From positions 1-11,147 of the forward strand of contig CAZPLZ010000111.1 in NCBI GenBank assembly GCA_964587525.1: a DNA stretch of 11,147 nucleotides, written 5' to 3'. The DNA is from CAZPLZ01 sp964587525. Lineage in GTDB: Bacteria; Oederibacteriota; CAKKQC01. This document shows, piece after piece, positions 5,037-11,147 of the stretch; position 1 is the stretch's first letter, and every line of letters begins with the position of its first letter. The notes below the pieces were generated by a model. That model worked only from the letters and a program-made list of their open reading frames with translations. It was not told the origin of the DNA and did no database searches. The translations under genes were made by a program, and so were the position numbers.

Positions 5037-8008
5037 CCAATCCGCCGATCGACCACTTAAGAGAAGAGCTGGTCTTTTCCCTGTACACCTATCTCGGGCC
5101 GCGCAAGAGCCTGCTGGAGGAGAGTCCGGATCACGCCGGGCTGTGCCGCTTAAACTCACCGGTGCTGTTCAATGGTGAGCTGGCTGAGTTGCGGGCGAAA
5201 CCGCCAGGTGGCTGGAAGACTGTTGAACTGAAAGCCCTGTTTCAGAAAGCCGCTGGCCCCGCGGGACTGAAGGCTGCGGTGCTGGAGCTGATTCAGCGCG
5301 CGGAGGAGGCGGTCCGGAGTGGGGCGGTGCTGCTGATCCTGTCCGACCGCGGGGTGGATGCGGAGCACGCGCCCATCTCCATGCTGCTGGCAACCGGCGC
5401 GGTGCACCACCACCTCATCCGGCGCGGTCTGAGGATGAAGGCCAGCTTGTTGTGTGAAACCGCTGAGGTGCGCGAGACGCACCAGCTCGCCCTGCTGCTC
5501 GGATATGGGGCCAGCGCGGTCAACCCCTATCTGGCTTATGAGACCGTCCGGGAGCAGGTCGAGTCCGGGGCGTGGAAGAACTTAACCGTGGCTCAGGCCT
5601 TAAATAATTTCCGGTACGCCATGGACCACGGCCTGATGAAGATCATGTCCAAGATGGGCATCTCCGCGGTGACCAGCTACCAGGGCGCCCAGATCTTTGA
5701 GACCGTGGGGCTGGCCGATGAGGTCATCGAGCTTTCGTTCGCTGGCACGACCTCCCGGCTGTGCGGGGCGGGATTCGAGGACCTGGGCCGCGAGGTGCTG
5801 ACCTGGCATGAGGCGGCCATGGCCCAGCAGAACGGGAAGCTTCAAGACACCGGATTTTACCGGCAGCTTCCGCGGGGCGGGGAAGTCCACGCTTACAGCA
5901 AAGCCATGGTGGGCCGCATGCACATTGCGCTCAAAAAGAAGGACTTCAACGAGTATCGCCGGTACGTGGATCTTGTGGTCAACCGGGAGCCCATTAATCT
6001 AAGGGATTTGATGGAAATTTCCTCCGCTGGGCCTGCGGTGCCTGTCGAGGAGGTGGAACCCGTTGAGACCATCGTGAAACGGTTCGTGGTTTCGGGGATG
6101 TCGCACGGTGCGCTCTCCCGCGAGTGTCACGAATCCCTGGCGATTGCCATGAACCGGCTCGGTGCCAAGAGTTCTTCTGGGGAAGGCGGCGAGGCGCCGG
6201 AGAGGTTCAAACCCAAACCGAATGGGGACTGGGGGAACAGCAAGATCAAGCAGATCGCGTCAGGCCGGTTCGGCGTCACCCCGGAGTACGCGATCAGCCT
6301 GGAGCAGTTCGAGATCAAGATGGCGCAGGGCTCAAAGCCCGGCGAGGGCGGCCAAATCCCTGGGAAGAAAGTGACCGAGGAGATCGCGGCCATCCGGCAT
6401 GCCCAGGCGGGGATCTCGCTCATCTCGCCGCCGCCGCACCATGATATCTATTCCATCGAAGACCTGGCGCAGCTCATTTACGACTTAAAGCGAGTCAATC
6501 CTGAAGCCCGGGTGGTCGTGAAGCTGGTTTCCGAGGTGGGCATTGGGGCGGTCGCTGCGGGCGTGGCCAAAGGCCATGCGGATGTCATCCTGGTGTCCGG
6601 CTCGGACGGCGGCACCGGCGCTTCTCCGCGAGGCTCCATCAAGCATGCCGGGCTGCCCTGGGAGCTGGGACTGGCGGAGACCCAGCAGACGCTACAGGCT
6701 AATGACCTGCGCCACCTGGTACGGCTGCGCGCGGATGGAGGCATGCGCACCGCCCGCGATGTGCTCATCGCCGCGCTCCTGGGGGCCGAGGAGTACGGGT
6801 TCGGCACGACAGCGGTCATTGCGGCTGGTTGCATCATCGCCAGGGAATGCCACCTGAACACCTGCCCCGTCGGGGTGGCGACCCAGGATCCTGTGCTGCG
6901 CGCCAAGCTGCCCAAGGACGCGCCAGAACGGGTTGAGCAATTCATGCGTTTCCTGGCTCAAGAATTGCGTATCTTCATGGCTGGGATGGGCGTTAAGAAA
7001 CTGGATGACCTCATTGGCCGGCCTGACCTTCTCAAACCCAAGATTCCTGACCGGCCCAAGCTGCAGCACCTGGATCTGAGCAAGCTGCTTGCTAAGGTCG
7101 ATGGCAAGCCACGCATGCACCTTCAGGAGCGTAACGACTGGGACGATCAGCCTTTGGAAGAAGCGCTCCTGCCGAAGCTGGCCCCTGCGCTGGAGGGAAA
7201 ATCCTCCGTCGTGCTGCCGTTGACCATCCGCAACACTGACCGGACTACGGGGGCGCGAATCGCCGGTCAGATCGCAAAGCGGTACGGCGACCAGGGGCTG
7301 CCCAACGGCGTCACCGTGGATCTCAAGTTCAACGGCACGGCCGGGCAGAGCTTCGGCGCCTTTGGCATTGGTGGCTTGAATCTCACGCTGATCGGGGAAG
7401 CGAACGACTATGTGGGCAAGAGCATGCACGGCGGCCGGATCGTGCTGATTCCCCCAGCCAGCCGGCTGACCTCTTCACATCAACACTCCATATGCGGCAA
7501 CACGGTGTTGTACGGAGCCACCGGCGGCCACTTCTTTGCCGCTGGACAGGCGGGCGAGCGGTTCGCCGTGCGCAACAGCGGCGCCGTCGCCGTCCTGGAA
7601 GGTCTGGGCGACCATGGCTGCGAGTACATGACCGGTGGCATCGTGGTGGTGCTTGGCGAGACCGGCCGCAACTTCGGCGCGGGCATGACCGGCGGCGCCG
7701 CCTACGTCCTGGACGAAGAAGGGAACTTCCAGGGGAAGTGCAATTATGACACCGTGAAGCTTCACTCCCTGGATGGGGCTGCAGATGACCCAACCCTGAC
7801 CGCGCTGATCTCCGAACACGTGAGACTGACAGGCAGCTCCCGTGGCCAGTGGGTGCTGGATCACTGGGAGTCCCTGCGCCAGAAGTTTTGGAAGGTAGCG
7901 GCCCCTGCCCCGCCCCGTCTCCTCTCTCTCCCTTTCCCTCTCCCCCCTCTGGGGGGAGAGGGGAGGGCGAGGGGGGTCTTCCCACCGCGAAGCCGGGCAC
8001 GACCTTAA
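4955..8008 (+). CDS. gltB: Glutamate synthase large subunit, remainder after frameshift (central, FMN/3Fe-4S synthase, beta-helix domains)
   Basis: This is the rest of gltB in the -1 frame; the frame is open from further upstream, but homology begins at GDDTPLAMLS. The central domain (QVTNPPIDHLREELVFSL) comes first. The FMN-binding synthase barrel starts near SGMSHGALSRE (about 6094), with SSSGEGGE and GTGASPRGSIKHAG. Cysteine codons at 6830, 6848 and 6863 give the Cx5Cx4C 3Fe-4S cluster. The C-terminal GxGxG beta-helix domain includes GTAGQSFGAFG and GGHFFAAGQAGERF. Joined to the first part, the protein is about 1530 residues, normal for GltB or ferredoxin-dependent GOGAT. It makes glutamate from 2-oxoglutarate and ammonia in the cytoplasm. 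Family-like sequence ends at WESLRQKFWKVAAP; the final 30 or so residues come from a palindromic repeat. No gltD follows, so the electron donor (ferredoxin or a distant GltD) cannot be decided. Confidence 0.93.
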   Translation, partial: GDDTPLAMLSSIPRPLSHYFRQLFAQVTNPPIDHLREELVFSLYTYLGPRKSLLEESPDHAGLCRLNSPVLFNGELAELRAKPPGGWKTVELKALFQKAAGPAGLKAAVLELIQRAEEAVRSGAVLLILSDRGVDAEHAPISMLLATGAVHHHLIRRGLRMKASLLCETAEVRETHQLALLLGYGASAVNPYLAYETVREQVESGAWKNLTVAQALNNFRYAMDHGLMKIMSKMGISAVTSYQGAQIFETVGLADEVIELSFAGTTSRLCGAGFEDLGREVLTWHEAAMAQQNGKLQDTGFYRQLPRGGEVHAYSKAMVGRMHIALKKKDFNEYRRYVDLVVNREPINLRDLMEISSAGPAVPVEEVEPVETIVKRFVVSGMSHGALSRECHESLAIAMNRLGAKSSSGEGGEAPERFKPKPNGDWGNSKIKQIASGRFGVTPEYAISLEQFEIKMAQGSKPGEGGQIPGKKVTEEIAAIRHAQAGISLISPPPHHDIYSIEDLAQLIYDLKRVNPEARVVVKLVSEVGIGAVAAGVAKGHADVILVSGSDGGTGASPRGSIKHAGLPWELGLAETQQTLQANDLRHLVRLRADGGMRTARDVLIAALLGAEEYGFGTTAVIAAGCIIARECHLNTCPVGVATQDPVLRAKLPKDAPERVEQFMRFLAQELRIFMAGMGVKKLDDLIGRPDLLKPKIPDRPKLQHLDLSKLLAKVDGKPRMHLQERNDWDDQPLEEALLPKLAPALEGKSSVVLPLTIRNTDRTTGARIAGQIAKRYGDQGLPNGVTVDLKFNGTAGQSFGAFGIGGLNLTLIGEANDYVGKSMHGGRIVLIPPASRLTSSHQHSICGNTVLYGATGGHFFAAGQAGERFAVRNSGAVAVLEGLGDHGCEYMTGGIVVVLGETGRNFGAGMTGGAAYVLDEEGNFQGKCNYDTVKLHSLDGAADDPTLTALISEHVRLTGSSRGQWVLDHWESLRQKFWKVAAPAPPRLLSLPFPLPPLGGEGRARGVFPPRSRARP
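7931..7967. repeat. Long C/G palindrome forming the end of gltB
   Basis: A perfect 12-base arm CCCTCTCCCCCC (7936-7947) pairs with GGGGGGAGAGGG (7951-7962) around a TCT loop. With two G-T pairs the stem extends to 17 pairs (7931-7967). It lies in a wider C-rich then G-rich tract from about 7905 to 7976. Its look is that of dispersed palindromic intergenic repeats seen in many GC-rich genomes; dispersal cannot be tested from this window. There is no T-run after it, so a standard terminator is not shown. Confidence 0.7.
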
Positions 8009-8037
8009 AGGTTTTAAATCAACGGATCAAGGAAATC

Positions 8038-8070
8038 ATGTCAGAGGTCCCCACAATCAAGAGGCGATAG
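8038..8070 (+). CDS. Possible 10-codon leader ORF before the ATP synthase genes
   Basis: ATG at 8038 is preceded by AAGGAA at good spacing and encodes MSEVPTIKRR, ending 18 bases before atpZ. The ribosome-binding site is better than that of atpZ. It could be a leader peptide that feeds ribosomes to atpZ, the surviving start of a decayed gene, or chance. No family is recognised. Confidence 0.25.
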   Translation: MSEVPTIKRR

Positions 8071-8088
8071 GTAGCACTTCTTAAAGTC

Positions 8089-8292
8089 ATGGATAGTGAG
8101 CGGGAGGCGTGGAAAAAATTTACCCTCATCTCCGCCTTCGGGCTTACCATAGGCGTTACCATGCTCGTCTGCGGTGGACTGGGAGTCTGGCTGGACGGGC
8201 GGCTGGGGACTTCGCCCATTTTTACATCAGTGTTGTTCCTCGCCGGTGGCGCCTCCGCGCTTTGGTATGGTATCGTAAAGTTTCTAAAATAA
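8089..8292 (+). CDS. atpZ: AtpZ/AtpQ-like small F-ATPase-associated membrane protein
   Basis: This protein has 67 residues and two predicted membrane helices, about residues 11-34 and 42-64, joined by a short loop WLDGRLGTSP. The glycine-rich first helix followed by G-x-W-x-D-x-x-x-G-T-S-P is the pattern of the F0F1-ATPase subunit family variously called AtpZ, ATPase gene 1 or, in N-ATPase operons, AtpQ. The family is linked to divalent-cation handling or assembly of the ATP synthase. It is the first gene of the ATP synthase cluster, 80 bases after gltB, and its stop is 8 bases before the next gene. No clear promoter is visible ahead of it, so transcription from the gltB side is possible. Confidence 0.75.
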   Translation: MDSEREAWKKFTLISAFGLTIGVTMLVCGGLGVWLDGRLGTSPIFTSVLFLAGGASALWYGIVKFLK

Positions 8293-8300
8293 ACTCCAGT

Positions 8301-8585
8301 ATGGAAATTATCGTGGGAATTTTCGCTGGTTTGGGTGTCGGGATGTTTACCGGCCGCAATCTGGCCAGCTCCGTGGCTAGAACTTGCTTCAAAGCAGCGA
8401 AGGGTAGATATGTGTTTGGACTGATATGCCGCACAGGACTCCTGGCTGCTGCACTGATCGGTTCGCTGGTTCTCGGTCCCTGGGCCTGGGCGGGGGTGGC
8501 GGCGGGGTATCTCGCGGGATTCGCGGCCACGATTGCGCGGAACGTGCGGTCCCTTCAAGCCGAGGAACCCACGCGTGGCATCTGA
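8301..8585 (+). CDS. AtpR/AtpI-like ATP synthase accessory membrane protein
   Basis: This protein has 94 residues and about three hydrophobic segments: residues 2-17, about 39-59, and about 61-81. The layout, a short N-terminal helix with GLGVGMFTGRNL, a basic stretch, then FGLICRTGLLAAALIG with a conserved-looking Arg-Thr inside the second helix, resembles the AtpR subunit of N-ATPase operons and, more loosely, subunit I. Such proteins help assemble or load ions into the c-ring. The ATG at 8301 was chosen because it follows the atpZ stop closely and fits the family length; an in-frame upstream start would overlap atpZ with unrelated sequence. Its end overlaps the atpB start by 11 bases. Confidence 0.65.
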   Translation: MEIIVGIFAGLGVGMFTGRNLASSVARTCFKAAKGRYVFGLICRTGLLAAALIGSLVLGPWAWAGVAAGYLAGFAATIARNVRSLQAEEPTRGI

Positions 8586-9369
8586 AGGCGGCCTTCCGCA
8601 TGCCGCCCATATTCTGCCTCCTGTTCATTTCCCTGCCCTCCCTGGCGCGCCCGAGGTGGAATCCTACGCCGTTTCTTATGGTTTCCTGTGCATGGGGCTC
8701 GTCCTGCTGGCTGCCATTGCGACCCGGCTCACCATGACAGTGGCTCCGCGCGGAGTCCAGAACCTGCTGGAATGGCTGGTGGAGATCGTGGATGAGCAGG
8801 CCCGGAGTATCCTGGGCGAAGCGGCGGTCCGGTTCATGCCGCTGTTCGCCACCCTCTTTTTGTTCATCCTGACCTGCAACCTGATCGGCCTCGTACCTGG
8901 ATTCATGTCCCCCACGGCCAGTTATCACACCAACCTGGCCATGGCCTTGATCGTGGCGGTGGTCACCCAGTATGCGGGGTTTAAGGCGCACGGATGGCGG
9001 GGCTATCTGAAGCACTTTTTGCCTCCTCCGTGCCCGTGGTGGCTCATGTGGTCGATCATGTGGTGGATGTGGCCCATGATCCACCTGCTCGAACAGGTGG
9101 TGAGACCCATCTCGCTCACCATGCGTCTGTTTGGCAATATTTTCGCCAAGGAGATTCTCCTCCTCATGCTGGCTTTCATCACGGTTACCTTTTTCACCGG
9201 CCCGGGCACGTTTGTGAAAGTTCTTGCCGGGCTTCCGTTCATCCTGCGGCCGGCCATTATCCTCCTGGGAACACTGGTCTCGATCGTTCAGGCGGCGGTG
9301 TTCACGATTCTCACGATGATGTTTGTGTCGCTGGCGATGGAGGGGCATGAAGAGGAGCATGCAGCGTAA
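8575..9369 (+). CDS. atpB: ATP synthase F0 subunit a
   Basis: This protein has 264 residues from the GTG at 8575, preceded by GAGGAA at 8562-8567 with a 7-base gap; an upstream in-frame TTG at 8533 would extend far into the previous gene. It forms the ion half-channels next to the c-ring. Arg184, in RPISLTMRLFGN, is the essential arginine of the fourth helix region. Other family marks are TCNLIGLVPGF (100-110), PTASYHTN (113-120) and a C-terminal helix pair ending in a Glu/His-rich tail. About five membrane helices are visible. A segment at about 154-167 is unusually rich in Trp and Met. It overlaps the preceding gene by 11 bases and is followed by a 52-base gap to atpE. Confidence 0.96.
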   Translation: MASEGGLPHAAHILPPVHFPALPGAPEVESYAVSYGFLCMGLVLLAAIATRLTMTVAPRGVQNLLEWLVEIVDEQARSILGEAAVRFMPLFATLFLFILTCNLIGLVPGFMSPTASYHTNLAMALIVAVVTQYAGFKAHGWRGYLKHFLPPPCPWWLMWSIMWWMWPMIHLLEQVVRPISLTMRLFGNIFAKEILLLMLAFITVTFFTGPGTFVKVLAGLPFILRPAIILLGTLVSIVQAAVFTILTMMFVSLAMEGHEEEHAA

Positions 9370-9421
9370 GGTATGCCATGGATCGTTATCAACGTAAGAC
9401 TTAACACGTGAGGAGGGGAAC

Positions 9422-9769
9422 ATGAACACAGTTTCAAAGGTGTCGTTGCTGGCGTGGCTGGCCCCGGCGGTTGCGCTTGCCGCTGAGGGCGCTGAGCCCG
9501 CCGGGAGCGCAAACGCGATCTTTTTCGCAGTGACGGTGGCCTCCGCCGGATTTGGTCTGGCGATTTCCACGCTTGGTGCGGGTATTGGCCAGGGGAAATG
9601 CGCAGGCCAGGCGATGGAAGCCATCGCGCGCCAACCGGAGGCCGCCCCCAAGATCCAAACGGCCATGCTTCTGGGATTGGCGTTCATGGAGTCCCTGGTC
9701 ATCTACATGCTGTTGATCGCATTTATCTTGTTGTTTGCGAACCCGTTTAGAGCGTTGTTCGCAGGGTAA
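9422..9769 (+). CDS. atpE: ATP synthase F0 subunit c, with N-terminal extension and Na+-type site residues
   Basis: This protein has 115 residues, longer than the usual 75-90. The ATG follows a strong GAGGAGGGG ribosome-binding site, as expected for the subunit needed in most copies. Residues 1-21 look like a signal peptide ending ALA, followed by a short linker; the two membrane helices of the hairpin follow, joined by the conserved RQP loop (70-72). The ion-binding carboxylate is Glu90. Gln57 in GIGQG, Ser91 and Tyr95 align with the Gln32, Ser66 and Tyr70 positions of the sodium-binding Ilyobacter c-ring, while the Thr67 position is Leu here. Cyanobacterial proton-binding c subunits share Gln, Glu and Tyr but have Ala in place of Ser. 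The C-terminus, LLFANPF, is typical. Subunit identity is certain; ion choice is inferred. Confidence 0.96.
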   Translation: MNTVSKVSLLAWLAPAVALAAEGAEPAGSANAIFFAVTVASAGFGLAISTLGAGIGQGKCAGQAMEAIARQPEAAPKIQTAMLLGLAFMESLVIYMLLIAFILLFANPFRALFAG

Positions 9770-9795
9770 CCAGAAAACGAGGGAGGTTTACCAGG

Positions 9796-10296
9796 GTGGA
9801 AGCCCCAGCGTGGCATATCCTGCTTGTGCAGTGCGTGACGTTTGGGATCGGGGTACTCCTGCTCTGGGTTATTGCTCTCAGGCCCATTCGGCAGGTCTTG
9901 AAAGAGCGGCGGGACCGGATCGAAACGGCCCAGCGGGATGCGGCGGCGGCCAAGACGCGAGCTTTAGATGTGGAGAAGGAGCTGCGGAACCGGCTGTCTC
10001 AGCTTGAAGCGGATGCGAAGAAGCATTCCCAGGAGGCTGAAGCCGCCGCCCGCAAGCTGAAAGAGGAGATTCTGGCCGGAGCCCGGGCTGAGGCTCAGAC
10101 GGTCGTCGCGCAGGGGCGGGAACAGGTGAAGCGTGAACGCGCTGAACTGCGTGACCAGCTTCGCCGGGAAGTGGCGAAGCTCTCGGTCACGATGGCTAGA
10201 AAGGTGACGGCTGTTTCCCTTACCGCCAAAGACCGCAAACGGCTCATGCAGAAAGTGCTGCGTGAGCTTCCTAGCCGGATCGGAGGCGAGGCGTGA
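9796..10296 (+). CDS. atpF: ATP synthase F0 subunit b
   Basis: This protein has 166 residues from a GTG start at 9796, with GAGGGAGG about 8 bases upstream. One membrane helix (about residues 6-27) is followed by RPIRQVLKERRDRIE, the family motif at the start of the stalk. Residues about 30-135 form a long charged coiled coil rich in Ala, Glu, Lys and Arg, which makes up the peripheral stalk. The C-terminal region, VAKLSVTMARKVT, is the part that meets the delta subunit. The gene lies 26 bases after atpE and 7 bases before atpH. Only one b-type gene is present here; no b' duplicate is seen. Confidence 0.95.
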   Translation: MEAPAWHILLVQCVTFGIGVLLLWVIALRPIRQVLKERRDRIETAQRDAAAAKTRALDVEKELRNRLSQLEADAKKHSQEAEAAARKLKEEILAGARAEAQTVVAQGREQVKRERAELRDQLRREVAKLSVTMARKVTAVSLTAKDRKRLMQKVLRELPSRIGGEA

Positions 10297-10303
10297 TCGA
10301 ACT

Positions 10304-10846
10304 ATGAAGGCAAGCGGTAAAGTGCTGCAACATAAGCTGGCGCTGGCGGTGTGGGAGCAGGCTCATGCGGACGGCGCCGAGGAGGCGGTGGAGCGGGCCC
10401 TGGGGGCGGTCACGCGGGCGCTGCGGGTAAGCCCCAAGCTCCGCCAGGTCCTGCTGCATCCGGGTATCGGGCTGGAGGCCAAGATGAACTTGCTCCGGCG
10501 GCTCCTGCCACTTCGGGGGGCTGCGGCAGATCTCCTTCACCTAATGGTAGAGCAGCGGTCTTTGCGCTTGCTGGGCGGCGTGCTCCGGACCTACCGTTCG
10601 CTGCGCGCCATGCGGGCGGCTGAGGTTGCTGCGACCGCCATGACAGCGGCGCCGCTGAGTCGGCCGGAGATCGAACAGATCAGAACGGTGCTGGAACGGG
10701 TGTTGAAGAGACGAGTCAAGCTGGCGGTGAAAACACAAAAAAACCTTCTGGGAGGACTCATGATCCAGGTGGGGGAACGGCGGGTGGACGGAACGGTCAA
10801 GGGGGCGTTTGACCGGCTGGAACGGCAACTCCTCGCGGCTTCATGA
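10304..10846 (+). CDS. atpH: ATP synthase F1 subunit delta
   Basis: This protein has 180 residues from the ATG at 10304, with GGAGGCGAGG upstream overlapping the end of atpF. The N-terminal helical domain (about 1-105), with LLHPGIGLEAKMNLL and LLHLMVEQRSLRLL, is the part that binds the alpha-subunit N-termini. The C-terminal motif, KNLLGGLMIQVGERRVDGTV (about 145-164), is the family signature. Delta joins the peripheral stalk to the F1 head. Its presence argues against a standard N-ATPase operon, which lacks this gene. It ends 13 bases before atpA. Confidence 0.95.
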   Translation: MKASGKVLQHKLALAVWEQAHADGAEEAVERALGAVTRALRVSPKLRQVLLHPGIGLEAKMNLLRRLLPLRGAAADLLHLMVEQRSLRLLGGVLRTYRSLRAMRAAEVAATAMTAAPLSRPEIEQIRTVLERVLKRRVKLAVKTQKNLLGGLMIQVGERRVDGTVKGAFDRLERQLLAAS

Positions 10847-10859
10847 AAAGAAACGTCTG

Positions 10860-11147
10860 ATGGCAAGAAAGAAACAACAGTTCGTGAGTGTCCTGAACCG
10901 GCAGCTTGCCGCCTTCAGGCCGAAAGTCAACGTGACGGAGGTCGGCCAGGTCATCCAGGTGGGGGATGGGGTGGCGCGCCTGTCCGGCCTCATGAATGTG
11001 ATGGCGGCGGAGCTGCTTGAGTTTCCACACGACGTGTACGGAATCGCGATGAACCTGGAACGTGACGAAGTTGGTGTAATCCTGCTTGGCGAGGATACGC
11101 AGATCCACGAAGGGGACGAGGCCAAACGCACCGGCCGCATCATCCAG
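10860..11147 (+). CDS. atpA: ATP synthase F1 subunit alpha, N-terminal 96 codons (runs off right edge)
   Basis: The frame is open from the ATG at 10860 to the window end. The translation starts MARKKQQFVSVLNRQ and carries the beta-barrel domain motifs VGQVIQVGDGVARLSGL, VMAAELLEFP, VGVILLGEDTQIHEGD and KRTGRIIQ, all standard for the alpha subunit. The nucleotide-binding P-loop lies beyond the window. The start overlaps no other gene and sits 13 bases after atpH; the ribosome-binding site (AAAAG) is weak, so coupling to atpH is likely. Confidence 0.96.
   Translation, partial: MARKKQQFVSVLNRQLAAFRPKVNVTEVGQVIQVGDGVARLSGLMNVMAAELLEFPHDVYGIAMNLERDEVGVILLGEDTQIHEGDEAKRTGRIIQ

Noticed and set aside
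9373..9411. Twelve-codon ORF between atpB and atpE
   Set aside because: It has only a poor ribosome-binding site and its end falls in the atpE ribosome-binding site; likely chance.
8389..9702. Minus-strand open frame of 437 codons opposite atpR, atpB and atpE
   Set aside because: The plus strand encodes three certain ATP synthase genes here; the antisense product is His/Arg-rich with no recognisable domain.

Overview
The window is GC-rich bacterial chromosomal DNA with dense, overlapping plus-strand genes. It has two halves: the distal end of a type I-G (formerly I-U) CRISPR-Cas locus (1 to about 3200), and a housekeeping block holding a glutamate synthase large-subunit gene and the first part of an F-type ATP synthase operon (about 3400 to 11147). 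The c-subunit sequence and the Csb2-type CRISPR system suggest an uncultured Gram-negative bacterium. I cannot name the phylum from sequence alone.

CRISPR half: the 3' part of csb2 (Cas5-Cas6 fusion type) enters from the left edge. It overlaps a gene for a coiled-coil DUF2130 protein with a restriction-endonuclease-like domain. That gene overlaps, by an ATGA junction, a 71-residue very basic protein with a probable helix-turn-helix. Then comes cas2, followed by a 226-bp leader with two nested hairpins and a four-repeat, three-spacer array whose last repeat is degenerate. The Cas4-Cas1 fusion gene that often lies between csb2 and cas2 in this subtype is not here. The DUF2130 and small basic genes occupy that place and appear translationally coupled to the cas genes. 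This is the most unusual part of the window.

Metabolic half: a consensus TATAAT box sits only 10 bases before the gltB start codon and suggests a nearly leaderless message. gltB (Ntn glutaminase, FMN/3Fe-4S synthase domain, C-terminal beta-helix) is complete in content but is split by a one-base frameshift near 4955. Its last 30 or so codons are made of a long palindromic repeat. No gltD follows.

The ATP synthase genes run atpZ/atpQ-like, atpR/atpI-like, atpB (a), atpE (c), atpF (b), atpH (delta), and the first 96 codons of atpA (alpha), which leaves the right edge. The c subunit carries a Gln...Glu-Ser...Tyr ion site resembling that of sodium-translocating c-rings, and the two small membrane genes before atpB resemble the Q-R pair of N-ATPase operons. 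However, a delta gene is present, which N-ATPases lack. Sodium coupling is therefore a prediction and has not been shown.
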